Origin: Asterochloris sp. CNOR1
Lineage: Eukaryota; Chlorophyta; Trebouxiophyceae; Trebouxiales; Trebouxiaceae
Assembly: GCA_963969365.1 (NCBI GenBank)
Contig: OZ017750.1
Location: 2,108,001 to 2,172,000, forward strand
DNA: 64,000 nt
Direction of reading: 5' to 3'
Both the position numbers and the translations under genes were made by a program. The stretch's first letter is position 1; the number at the start of each line of letters is the position of its first letter. Shown one piece after another: positions 12,443 through 23,329 of this stretch. The notes below the pieces were generated by a model. That model had not been told where the DNA came from. It saw only the letters and a program-made list of their open reading frames with translations, and made no database searches.

Positions 12443-12660
12443 GGTGGCACCCGGGGAATGCGGGGCCCAGAGAGCTGCTTGTTGCAGATGGGTCAAGCAG
12501 CCGCAAGAGGTTGCCAGATAGCTGGCTGCTCCAAGAAGCTGGCAGTCAACCCTCATCATGAGTGCCGCCCAGACTTCTGTTTCAAGAGCCAGTGAGACTC
12601 TATTTCAAGGTTTTTCAAGAAGAAGAAAGTCATGGGCTAACACAAGCCTGTTTCGGGAGG

Positions 12661-14077
12661 TCACCAAGTCGTCTTAATGCCCAGCCTGTGCACATTAAAG
12701 TGCAGGCCATCGCCCTCAGCCAGGGGCAGCTGTCGAGGGAAGTACAGGGAGCCGCCCAGGCGGGCCTGGGTGCTCTGCCCCAGCTGTAAAGCCTCGTCCA
12801 ACTCGATACCTGAGGGGCCAAAGTGAATCCCCGTGCCAGCTGCATTGTCTAGCCTGCAGGAAGATACATGTGTGTGGGCTCTGGTTCGCTTGGACTGAAT
12901 GGCAGGCAACAGACTGCCGCCCTGCATGCTTCTTGAGGGGTGTTGCCAAGGGTGAAAGCAGATGAGATGGCTGCAAGTGAAGACCACGGCTCAGCAGCAA
13001 TGCTCGACGCAGGGCGCCTGCATGCCATGCTCGGTGCGTGAGCAGCATGCTTCAGAAGGCCCATACCTGACCAGCAGCCGTGCAGGAGGCTCGAACAGAT
13101 GCTCAGCGTCTGCCAGCGGCAGCTCATAGGCTGCGCGCAGGGCAAGGCCAGAGCGGCCAATGCGCCAGCGCTTCTGGAGGCGCAGAACCGGCTCGGGTAG
13201 GGCTTTGATGGTGAGGAAATCCTTCACCTTGATACGAGCCTGCAGGGAGGGTTGGCACAACTTTTGACATGAAGCCATCCATGCCCAGCAATCTGCCGTG
13301 CCTGCACTCGCCATGAAGCTCGTTTCTACATGCCATGCGGGGAGAGAGCTGGCACCCTTGCAGACCAGACAGCGGGATGGTGCCATGCATGTGTGGAGGG
13401 GCCTGCACATGCCATGCAGAGGCAGCGTGCGCAGATTGCCTGCCCTGCTTGGACAAACTGCAGCACCTTGCAGGGGAAGGAGCTGATCACTTGCTTGGAT
13501 CCAGTGCAGGGCCTGCTGTGCTCACGTGGGGGTGCAGAGAGCCCTCAGCCAGGTCCAGACTGGCCCCCACACCAATGTTGAGCATTGCAGTGTTCTTCTG
13601 CTGCTCCAGGGAGGCTTGCATGCGGTTGCCCACCTCCTCAAAGGCGTGCTGCACGTCACCTGCACCCACGCCAGGGTGCCTGCTTGCCACAGCAAGTAAG
13701 CCACACCAACATAGTTCAAGGCGCATGCAGTTCAGTTGCCAGTCTGCACCTCTGTGAGGAACAGCCCCCTGTGCAGCAGCCTTGGGGCACCGCCTGCTCA
13801 CAGGCCAGCAGCACAGCATGCTTGCGTGCAGGCACGGCATGGGTCTCTCAGTGTTGGCTTCACAATCAGGCTCTGTATCACAAGCTCCTGTGGGCTGGGT
13901 GCGGGCGAGGGGTGCAGGGGCCGGCGCACCTGCGCGCAAAGTGCCTGGCTGCTGGGGATTGGCAGGTCTTGCCCAGGCCTCCCGCTCGCGCTGTGCAACC
14001 TTGCGGTGAGCCAGCTCACGGCGGCGCTGCGCCTCCAGCTCCTCTCGGGACGGCTTGCCCACCTCCAGGCAGCGCAT
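12661..14077 (-). CDS. Conserved green-lineage-type protein of unknown function
   Basis: Stop TGA is at 12663-12661 and a plausible ATG at 14077. The N-terminus is highly charged and helical (REELEAQRRRELAHRKVAQR). It is followed by an exon reading QHAFEEVGNRMQASLEQQKN and then GASLDLAEGSLHPH. The C-terminal half alternates polar and hydrophobic residues as in a beta-rich domain: ARIKVKDFLTIKALPEPVLR, LALRAAYELPLADAEHLFEP, PARLLVRLDNAAGTGIHFGP, GIELDEALQLG, LYFPRQLPLAEGDGLHFNVH and the terminal RLGIKTTW. This resembles a conserved plant and algal domain I cannot name. The strand-like pattern could suit an organelle membrane or a lipid-binding fold, but that is inference. The exon between 13690 and 14040 is not resolved. 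It sits 123 bp downstream of another minus-strand gene. Confidence 0.6.
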
Positions 14078-14199
14078 GACCTTCACACGTGCACCTGCAG
14101 CCTCGCAGCACACACCAGGTCTTGCAGAGCAGTTCAGAAATGACACCAAGCAAAGGCAATATGACTGCCCTGCAGGCACCTGCAGCCAACCACATGCCA

Positions 14200-15267
14200 T
14201 CAACTTGCAGAGTAAACGGAGAAGCAAGAAGAAGAAGAGCAACACCAGGATACATTCATGAGAATGCCCAGCTTGGCGCACCACCCCACTTCAGACGAGG
14301 TAATGGGGAGACAGGCAGCAACTAGACTACAGTGCTGGCCTCCAGGGGGCTGCCCGTTGTGCCCTCGCATGACTGAATGAATTGCTCCCTGCACTCCTCC
14401 AACACTAATGAGCGACTTGGTGCATGGGAGGGCACCAGCAGTGCACTTGAGCTGGTCACCTGAAAAGGCGCTGCCCAGCAGGCCTGTGTCCTCGTCAAAG
14501 CCACCACTGCTGTAAAAGCCCTGGCGGCTCCTGCCAGTCAGGAATGGATTCTGCCTGCAGCATGGGTTGGCCACCAGCTTGGTGTGTGCTTGTCAGACTG
14601 ACTGAGGCACCATGCGGCTGCAGCAGCTCAGTTCCAGTCACATCAGAAGGACGCCATCTGCAGGTTTCCATATTTGGCTGTCCCACCTGCCCATCCGGCC
14701 ATTGCCAGGCACAGTCGGAGCATATGCTCCGCTGCCATCATGCATTCTGAGCAAGCTGTCGCCCTCCTGCAGCTGTGGCAGCCTGGAGAGCACAAACTGC
14801 ATACTCAGATTGGCTAGAGGTAACAGAATGAACTGCACAGCAGTGGCATGTTGTGCAGATGCCCCCAAGCCTGCGGTCCTCACGTTGGCCGCCTGAGGTC
14901 AATCCGGAGGGTGCCTATGGTGGACCTCCAGGCCTGCAGGCCCACCCAATAGCCCTGCAAAGACCAGCATTGTCAGTTCACAACATGCAGCCTGGCACCA
15001 GTTTGCTCTGCAGAGCAGCAGTGTGGATGGACTTGAAGCAGCGGAGGCTGAGGGCCATGCCATGTAACGGTGTCCCCATGCAGGCGCAGAGCTCACCAGG
15101 GGTGCTGTTTCTGGATCAGCTGCATATGGGGCATTGGGAATGTGGCTGGATCCTGATGCATCACCTTTCTGGTCAGCCTTATAGACATCAGGGTAGGGGA
15201 CCCGCTCGTACTTGGATTGCCCTGGAGCCACGGCCGGCTGCACAGTGGTGCTCTGCTGGGCCCCCAT
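14200..15267 (-). CDS. Uncharacterised protein with possible N-myristoylation start
   Basis: The first exon, 15267-15097, encodes 57 residues starting MGAQQST, which fits an N-myristoylation signal, then SKYERVPYPDVYKADQKG. Further exons in matching phase give GYWVGLQAWRSTIGTLRIDL, then NLSMQFVLSRLPQLQEGDSL, then NPFLTGRSRQGFYSSGGFDE with DTGLLGSAFS. The last exon is less certain and would end at 14200; its tail is Cys/Ser-rich. No family is recognised. Tyr- and Pro-containing motifs and the putative lipid anchor suggest a membrane-associated adaptor-like protein, which is only inference. It is divergent from the SNAP-25-like gene at 15478. Confidence 0.5.
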
Positions 15268-15477
15268 GCAATCTGTCCGGAAGCTTTCTGCTCTAACTCT
15301 GGCTACTTTCGTTCGTACAAGAATCCTGCAGCTGTGGCCACTTTCATCCTTTGAGACTGGCCCCACTTCGCTGCATGTGACTGCTGCTGCAGCTCTCCCT
15401 TCTCCTTCGTGGCCCCTCCTCCAATAAAGCCCTTTCAGGGCCAACACTCATCGTGCGTGTTCAGAGCAGTGGAATCA
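15268..15477. promoter_or_regulatory. Short divergent spacer, putative bidirectional promoter
   Basis: This 210 bp interval lies between the start codons of two divergent genes, so both promoters and 5' UTRs must be packed here or extend into the genes. It contains CT-rich stretches but no clear TATA box. Confidence 0.4.
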
Positions 15478-17465
15478 ATGGGGGCCAATGGGGAAGCGGC
15501 CAACAGAGCAGCGCTGGGCTTGACAAATGGCTCTGGGGCCTTTGGTAACATGGAACACAGCTCCAGATCCGCAGGGGGTGGTGCACCCAGGAACGGGTAC
15601 CACAGCATGGAGGAGCAGGCTGTGGTGGACAAGGCCATCAAAACGCACCAAGACACCACAGCGTCAGCACAACGGGCTGCAAAGGTGAGGATGCCCTGCA
15701 GTCAAGTCGGTCGGTGCTTGAGGTGCCTGCCCCAAGAGTTTGTGAATTGCGCTTGCTTCCCCCAAGTGCTGGCTGCTTTTATTGGGTGCTTCCACAGTGC
15801 AGATGTGGAGCTAGTTGCCCTGCTTGAGCAGATGGTGCACATCGGGGGCTTTAGCAGCCTGGCCAAACAGCACAGCTTTGGCTGCCAGCAGGCAGAGCCG
15901 TCTCATGCCTTTGGCCAGCGCCAGGTGCCCCAGGTATTGGCTGTGCCGCAGTGAACTCCCTGAAATGAGGAAACGTAACAGACAGGGAGCCCAAAGCGTT
16001 GTGAGTGGTCTCTTTGCTCTGCAATTGGCCGATTCAGTGACGCAGTGACTCCCTGCAATGATGCAAATGTTACAGATAGGAAGCCCAAAGAGCTGTGAGT
16101 TGTCTCTTTGCTCTCCAATCTCTTTGCTCTGCAATTGGCCGTATCAGCTCTGCACAGGCAATCCACCTTGCACCAGCAGTGGTCCGCAAGGTGCACAGGC
16201 AGTCACCTGCGCCTGCAAGGCTGCACCATGCGCATTGTGTTACCAGCAGCCAGCACATGCTGCAACAACTGGCTGTGAGAGTGGGCGTCCTGCTGTCCTG
16301 GCGGCTGTCTGACCTACACCAGCAATTGCTGCTGGCCTGTGCCTATTGCTGAGCCTGCAAACAAGGAAGGATGCTCTGCATGCAGGTGGCTGAGGAGACC
16401 CGCGACATGGCTGGCAACACGCTGGACGCGCTGCATGAGCAGGGGCAGCGCCTGGACAGGGTTGAGGGTGACCTGTACGAGGTGGGTCTCACAGGCACGT
16501 TGCCTAGTTGTCCAAGGTGTCCCTGCGGCACACATGGTCTTGAATGGGCTGCTGCAAATCAAAAACTGTAGGTGTGCTGCGTCACACAGGCAGCTTTCAA
16601 GGTGCTGCCCTGCACAGGCCCTGCCTTGCCCCATACCTCCCCAGGCTGCACTGCAGGCACAGCCTTGCTGCCTCCCAGACCACGGCCCAAGGTGCCTGTT
16701 GTTTGTCTGCGCCCTGCTGCCCTGTGCCCAAACCATCCGGCCACTGACTTGCACATGCCTGCTCTGCAGATTGACGCCGATGTGGATGAGGCCAAGGGCA
16801 TCCTCAAGTACATGCGCCGCTGCTGCATCTTCTTCCTGTGCTCCTGCTGTTGCGAGTGCGACCCCAACGCAGAGCGGGACAAGACGCGGCGCACACGCGT
16901 CAAGCAGTGAGTGCAGTGGTGTGCGTCTGCACACCCTCTGTCCAGCCTTGCCGTGGGGGCCTGCTCAGGATGCAACTGCGGGCTTGACATGCACACCTGC
17001 AGGACCTGCTGTAGAGTCCCTGCATACCTGCTTCGTCGGCAGAGTTTCTTGAAGCTCCTAGTGTTGCCTGCCTGCGAGCAGCTGGGCATCACAGCACTTG
17101 GCTGCCTGCATGTGTTGCTTATGGGCCCTGCAGGCTCCAGTGGAGCACGCTCGCTGCTTGAGGCACACTGTCTGCTGCGCCTCTGCAGGCGGCAGCTGGC
17201 CCGCAAGATGGAGAAGGAGCAGCAGGACAAGATCAATGAGCAGCGCCGGAACGACAAGGAGGCCGGGCGGGGGGGGGCCAAGGACCTCCAGGTGAGGTGC
17301 CCCTCCCTGCAGGACTGGGTGCAGGAAAGACCCCGTGTTGGCAAAACAGTCAAGCATGGCACGTACATCCTGGAGCAGCAGTGAAACGTTCCAGGCAAGG
17401 CGTCAACAGGGCGCAGAGTTGTGCAGGTAGCTGCACGCAGCCTGGCCCCAACCACAGTCTGCCCT

Positions 17466-17496
<31 letters not shown>

Positions 17497-18825
17497 GAGA
17501 CCTCTAGGCAAGGGGGCCGCCCTTTGCTGCACTGCTTGATGGCATGGCTTGCACCTGCTGCCTGCCTTGGTGCCAGGCACCTCGACACCAGTCAGCCAGG
17601 CCCCTTGACATAATGTGCAGATTGGTGGTTGGACTGGCTGTGTGCCTGATTCAGCCAGGGCTGGCCGTGGCTGTGATGCTTGGTGCACGCTGCTTGATCT
17701 CCTTTTCAGTACATGCTTAGCCCCCCAAAGACCTGTCCTGCTCACCCCGTGGCTGCACTGCAGATGACAGCCCAGGAGGCAAGGAGCGAGCTGTTGAAGA
17801 GCAAGGCGGCCATGGGGGGTGCTACTGCGACAAACGGCAACCGCCATGAGATTGGAGACGGCCTGGCAGGTTGGCAGTCAGCACGGAGTTGCAGCTCTCA
17901 TTGGCATGCACAGCCCCTGCTCCACTACTCGGTACCACTTCTAGCTGCTGCACCTGGCAGTGGGCCCAAGCCACGCCCAGCCTGGCGACACTCTGCATCT
18001 GGCCTCCCTGCACTTCCCACCGTGCAGCTCTGCCCTGCTCACTCCCAGCTGCTGCACCACCACAGAGGACCTGCTGCAGCGGAGGAGCCAGCAGCACACT
18101 GGCAAGCACTCCCAGTCCCTAACATGCACATCAGAAGCTTCAACTCATCTGACTCCAAACTTTTTGCAGTGCAGGCAGCGTCAGGGGTTCTGTAGACCAT
18201 GCAGCAGCACACTGACGAGCATGGCCCCAGCTGTGCTGCAGTCTGGATACAGGATCCTTAGTCTTCTCAGACTCCTGCTTGTCGCACTGCAGCTGAAGAT
18301 GCGCAGACCATGCGGCGGCATACCAATGAGCAGGACAAGGCGCTGGACACAATCAACGATGCTCTGGGAGACCTGCAGCGCATGGGCGAGGTGAGCACAG
18401 CCTGCCTGTCCTGTGCGTGGTGCTGCTGCCCTGTTGGACGCCTGATTTTGGCATGTCAGCACATCGCAAGCAGCTATTAGCGTGCCTCCTGTACAGGCTC
18501 ATCTGCACTTGCAGAGCACTCCTGCCTGGTGCCTCCTTGCACAGAATGGAGTTGAGGTCCACCGGAGGGCTACAGACAGGCTGTGCCTTAGACGTCTTCC
18601 GCCCATGGCAGTGCATGTGTGCAAGCTGCGGGTGCATGCATGCTCTATGCACACACCTTGTCTGCATGCTGCCTGCAGGCCATGCACACAGAGATCAAGT
18701 ACCAGGATGGCATCATTGACAGAGTAGACGACAAGACAAGTAAGACAGGGACTGGGCTGCAAAATCTCACGCAGACTGCCAGATCTGACCATCGGCTTGG
18801 ACCCCGTGGTAACAGGAGGAGATGA
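15478..18825 (+). CDS. SNAP-25/SNAP33-type Qb+Qc SNARE with cysteine-rich linker
   Basis: Exons in phase are 15478-15684, 16386-16481, 16770-16906, 17189-17291, 17764-17869, 18293-18390 and one from 18679. The first SNARE helix covers AAKVAEETRDMAGNTLDALH and EQGQRLDRVEGDL, with the zero-layer Gln in HEQG; this matches the Qb motif of SNAP-25. It is followed at once by a palmitoylation-type cluster (RRCCIFFLCSCCCEC). A charged linker leads to a second helix, TINDALGDLQRMGEAMHTEI and KYQDGIIDRVDDKT, the Qc motif with its own Gln. The protein would act at the plasma membrane or endosomes as the two-helix t-SNARE partner of syntaxin. The end is uncertain: after DDKT the open frame continues to 18825 without clear SNARE heptads, so a terminal exon may be missed. 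Intron 1 carries a tandem repeat and a later intron a poly-G tract. Confidence 0.88.
15951..16147. repeat. Imperfect tandem duplication in intron 1 of the SNAP-25-like gene
   Basis: Two copies of about 90-100 bp, 15951-16036 and 16043-16147, share words such as agcccaaag, tctctttgctctgcaa and ttggccg. The second copy also contains a 16 bp internal duplication of ctctttgctct. It lies wholly within an intron. Confidence 0.85.
17466..17493. repeat. Poly-G mononucleotide tract (28 G)
   Basis: An uninterrupted run of G lies in the intron between 17291 and 17764 of the SNARE gene. It could form a G-quadruplex in the sense RNA. Its exact length may also reflect sequencing or assembly error. Confidence 0.9.
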
Positions 18826-20151
18826 GGCTGGCGTAGTGTACCACAAGAACCCCTTGCCTAGCAAACCAGTTGTAACTCTCAGCCATCCCCTGCTTTTGTA
18901 GTAACCCCCTTTTCTGTATCATGCTTTTCACAGCTGCTAAGCATCATTGACAAGCTGGTCATGTCATGGCTTGAAAAACTTGATAGCATCATTTGTACTG
19001 CTCACACAACAGAAATGGGGGCTTCCATCTGGCAAGGTCGCTCAGCAGGAACAGGGTGTGGCCAAGAAAGATCTGATCAAAAGACTGCTCAGGTGCATGT
19101 GCTCCAGGACTGCCGGGCTCAAACACAACTGCAGGCCAAAAATGAGAGCGAAGGGTAGAGTACATAGAGCATCTATGGTAAGCTGGGAAAGAGGCCCAAG
19201 GCTGTTGGTAAATCACAATCTGCTGACTTTCTGCACGCTCTGCTTTGGAATTTGCTTCTGAACAAGAAGGCATGGGTTGCCATGCTGCTTGGAAGGCTCC
19301 ACACACAGGCACAGCCCTGAGCTGCTTTAATGGAAGAGCTTCTCCATTGTGCTTTTGCGAGTTGCCTGTGTCTCGGCACTCTGGGTAGCACCTGCAGGGC
19401 TGGTCTTGGAACCTGCGTGATGGCAACAGGGTCAAAACGTCATCACAGCTGCACTCTTTGTGCATCGAGTCTGGGGGTGAGCCAACCTTGGAGCACAGTT
19501 GAAGGCTCACCTGCTGCGGCCCGCACAGACTGTGGAGTGTTGACAAGGGTGGGCTTTGAAGAGGCTGCAAAGGCGTCTGCAGTTGTGGTCTTGGTAGCAT
19601 GTGCTGCCTGTGCCACAGGCTTGGCAGCAGCTGCTGCCTGCATGACACCAGAAGCGTGTTCAGCATATGCTGACGCAGATGTCAACCTCATAAGAAGGCC
19701 TGCAAGACAGAGCAACGTGAATAGTGCACAGCGCGGCTGCCAAGCACCGCAGCTGCTCAGATGACGATGCCAGCCAAGGGACCAGAATTTCCTCTGAGCC
19801 CATGGTAGCATGACAGGGACAGCCAGTCAACAGCTCAGTCTCTGGCCAGCCAACAGCCTAGACACTGCTGCTGCTGAGTACCCGTCCTCAGGTCGCGCTT
19901 GTCGATCGCCTGAAGCAGTGTCAACAGCAAGGACAGGCACTTCCTGCTGCTCACCAGGGCGCAGATCCTGCCCAATGCCGTCATGACAGAAGCTGATGAA
20001 GTTGCAGTACGGGCGATACGGGGACGGTATGTAGGCTGATATTCAAGCTCTCACGGCTCTGTGTGATACGCTGCACTTGTTGATGAAAGGTGAGAACTAA
20101 CCTAATGCAATCTGATTCGGGCAGGGGACAGACTACTAATTCTGGCATGCT
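18826..20151. other. Region with no well-supported gene
   Basis: About 1.3 kb lies between the end of the SNARE gene and the stop of the cysteine-synthase-like gene. It may contain the missing last exon of the SNARE gene and 3' UTRs. One weak minus-strand coding candidate (19443-19811) is listed separately. Nothing else is convincing. Confidence 0.4.
19443..19811 (-). CDS. Possible small secreted or organelle-targeted protein
   Basis: This open frame of 122 codons starts with an ATG and contains a hydrophobic stretch (CALFTLLCLAGLLM) before an Ala/Thr-rich segment (AAAAAKPVAQAAHATKTTTA), a pattern like a targeting peptide and linker. No domain follows and no homologue is recognised. It could be a chance frame in a GC-rich intergenic region or the first exon of a longer gene. 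Confidence 0.25.
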   Translation of the reverse strand: MLPWAQRKFWSLGWHRHLSSCGAWQPRCALFTLLCLAGLLMRLTSASAYAEHASGVMQAAAAAKPVAQAAHATKTTTADAFAASSKPTLVNTPQSVRAAAGEPSTVLQGWLTPRLDAQRVQL

Positions 20152-23081
20152 TTACTCCTCTTCCTGCAGTGCCGAGGACACCAGGCTCTCTGCCCGTGCA
20201 ATCCTGTTGCCCGTCTCGCCCTCAGAGTATACAAAGGCAAGCCCATCGCCAATGGCAACTGGCAGCAGTCCATGCTGCTTCAAGTATTCTGTGTTGTGGA
20301 ACTTGCTGCGGTGCCTGCAGATGTGACATCTTGTTGCTCAGATGCAGCCGCAAACAGCTGCAGTGGGGCATGGCATTGCAGAAAAGCAGGATGCCGGGAA
20401 CCCTCCAGTGTAGGCTTACCTTTGCCCGCCGTCGCACAGCATGGTCACTATTGTGTGGCGGGGCCCAAGCTTCCTTGCCAGCTTCACAGCTCCCACACAG
20501 TTCATTGCTGCAGAGCTGCCCACAAACAGCCCATCATGTCGCAGGAGGTATGTTGCCTGCAGCATGGTGCAGAGGTGAAAGTTGGCATGCTCCCAGCCAA
20601 AAGCAAACAAGAAGTGTTGGTCCTGCTGCTGAAGGAACATTGCCAGCTGTTGACAGGACTGCACACACTGGGCAACATCAGGAGGGGCATTGCAGACTTC
20701 ACAATCTTCAGAACCCTGCGCATCTCAATCTGACCAGGCTTCATGGGCAGATGGAAGAGGCTCGACAAACAGGAAGGGCAAGTGAGGCCATGACCGCCTC
20801 AAAAGTTGCCGGCAGAAGCCTCCAGCTCAGCGATAAGGCTTGGGCAGCATGGGCAGGGCTCAGGTGGTGACTTTGTGATGTCTGCGGTTAGGCTTGCCCC
20901 TACACACTTGCACAGCCAGACTCAGACAAAGCCGCGCTCTGCACCCACAGCAAGCCCCACCATCTCCACAGCTTCTCGGTCTGTCCCTTTGAAGGCCCCG
21001 TCAATGTGGGCTCGCTTGAAGTTGTTGGTCAGGCGGTTGATGCCAATGCCCTCAGTGATGGTGTCCTGCGGATTTTTGAGCCGCTTGCCCTCAGCCTCTT
21101 CCCTGGTGTACATGACACCCCGGGTCACCTGCACAATAAAGCACGGCGAGCTTGATGCTTGGTCACAGCCCTGCCAGTGGCAGCTGCAAAAATACCTCAG
21201 CAGCCACCAGGTCCTCAGCTCGCATATAGTCCCAGCATATAGTCACAGCATACACTCAGAGGTGTGCCTCCACTGCTGCCAAGCTCGCCCCAGGGGTTGC
21301 TCTGCATGTCTCACAAAGCTGCAAAGCTGTCTGGATCACAGAGCATATGCCTTACTGTCACACCAATTGGCTCACTTTGTTGTACAGACTGGAGCCTGGG
21401 GGGTCAATGAGGTAGACTCTGATGGTTGGATCGTGCTCTTTGAGGGCGGCTGACACCCCTGCAATGGTGCCACCTGTGCCAGCCCCAGTGATGAAGGCAT
21501 CAATGCTGCAGAGCAGGCACCTCCAGCTTCGGTAGAGCATTGGCTGCCCGCGTCCACAAGGCTCAAGCCTAGAAGGAGGGTCTTGAAAGCAGGGGCCTGA
21601 CAAGCAGCAACTGGACAGCCAGAGGCCATCTCCATCTGTCAAGGCAGCTCCTGACCCTGGCAGAGTGCTGCCGTCACAGCGAAGGGTGGGAAAGCTGGTG
21701 GGCTAGATTGCAGTGACAGTCAAGGTGGGTGCAATAGCATCTATAAAAAGCATCAGGCAACAGGAGATGAGGCCTGACCTGCCCCCTGTCTGTGTCCAAA
21801 TCTCCTCGCCAGTCTGGAGGTGTGCTCTGTAGTTGGCAAGATTCTCAAACTGGTTGGCAAAAAGGGTGTTGGGCTCTGCTGCTGCGGCTCGCCGAGCGAC
21901 ATTCACAAAATGGTCGGGGTGGGTAATGCTGACTGGCCGCACGCGTTGAACTGTGGCCCCTGCACAACAGGGTGGCCCTCTCCCTGCTGGTGCTTGTGGG
22001 CAGCAGCAGGAGCCCCTGGTGGCTTAGGGTGCCAGCACCAACCTTGGTGCAGTGTATGATAGTGTCAGGTGGATTTGGGCTTGGCAAGCTAGGCAGGGCC
22101 AGCATGTCTCAGATGCCTAGCTGCTCACCTAGAGCCTCAAGCATCTGAGCTTTCTCCAGTGCAGCATCATCAGGCATTGCAATGTGGCAGCGGCAACCAT
22201 AGGAATTGGCCACGACAGCCAGGCTGACACCTGCAGGCGAGGGCACTCAAACTTCTGTGCACCCTGATGCTGGCAGGCTGCCACAACAGCCTGTTCAGCA
22301 CAGAGCAAGTGCAAGGCACAAGGGCTGGCGGCATTGGCGGCAGCAGATTGGGTTGCAGTCCCCCATGTGCTGTATGTGCTGCAGCATGAAAGCACACCTG
22401 TGCTGCCTGCCGTGCCCTCAGTGATGAGGCCGCCCGGTTTCAGGTCACCAGCATCGATCGCCTCCTTCACAATTGTGAGGGCAACCCGGTCCTTGACGGA
22501 GCCGCCAGGATTAAGAAACTCAGCCTTGGCTAAAATCTGCGCAACAGCTGGCCAGGTATTGTTGGCAGATGTACTCAACCATAGTGGCAAGAACGGTTTG
22601 CTGGAGAAAGCGCTGTGCACATGCTGCATGCTGCAGGTGCCCACCTCACAGCCTGTTTGCTTGGACAGGCTAGGGATCCGCAGGAGAGGTGTGTTCCCAA
22701 TCAGCCCGGCCACTCCCTCTACAATGCCTTGCTGCTGCTGCTCGCCTCCGCTGGGGCTCTTCTGTGACCGCTGCTGCTGCCAAGCTCTCCGCACCTGGCA
22801 CATAGAGCACCAGGGATTGCAGCAGCATTGCAGCAACTCTGCGGCACTATACGGGCATGCAAGTGCACAGCTGTTGTAGCTACCTGGCCAAAGAGGCCTG
22901 GCCCTGTTCTGGGCAGGATCCACATCAGAGCCTGCAGAACGCAGCTTGGGACTGAGGCTGGCTTGAGGCAGGACGCTGGAATTGGGCAACTGTCAATAAT
23001 TGGTACCTCCCATGCTAGCACGGTGCCACCAGCAATCAGGAATGCATCTGTGCTTGATACCCTCTCCTGCTTCTGCTTCAT
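20152..23081 (-). CDS. Membrane-anchored cysteine-synthase-like PLP enzyme
   Basis: The ATG at 23081-23079 starts a short N-terminus with a hydrophobic segment ([13 protein letters not shown]), then a basic linker. The PLP fold-type II body follows: [15 protein letters not shown], the Schiff-base Lys in [15 protein letters not shown], the substrate loop [29 protein letters not shown], the phosphate-binding loop [59 protein letters not shown] and [20 protein letters not shown]. It ends near SALQEEE at the stop 20154-20152. The loop TAGSTG instead of TSGNTG, the insert between the loops and the N-terminal anchor resemble the fungal cysteine synthase 2 group (yeast YGR012W), which sits on the mitochondrial outer membrane, more than classical O-acetylserine (thiol) lyase. 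The substrate is therefore uncertain. It is divergent from the gene at 23330. Confidence 0.85.
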
Positions 23082-23329
23082 TATGCCTCAAAAGGCGTTG
23101 AGCATGTGCTCACAACATCTAGGGAACTCATGCAGCCCTGTCCCTCGCTGCCAGGACAACAGCTGTCATGCTTCGAGCGTCCACAATCTGAGGGTTTCTT
23201 AAACGGCAGCTTAGATCTCCAAGTAAACCTGCATAAACCCCGGATCATAGCAATGTATCCTCTGTTTCTGCAGCTGCAGATCAAGATGCAGGGGGATCCT
23301 TAGATTAGGCCCTCGGCTCGCTCAACAGC
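23082..23329. promoter_or_regulatory. Divergent spacer, putative bidirectional promoter
   Basis: A 248 bp spacer separates two divergent start codons. It is less GC-rich than the genes around it. No defined motif can be assigned. Confidence 0.4.

Noticed and set aside
16559-17455. Minus-strand open frame of 298 codons
   Set aside because: It overlaps two SNARE exons on the opposite strand and has no domain or splice pattern of its own.
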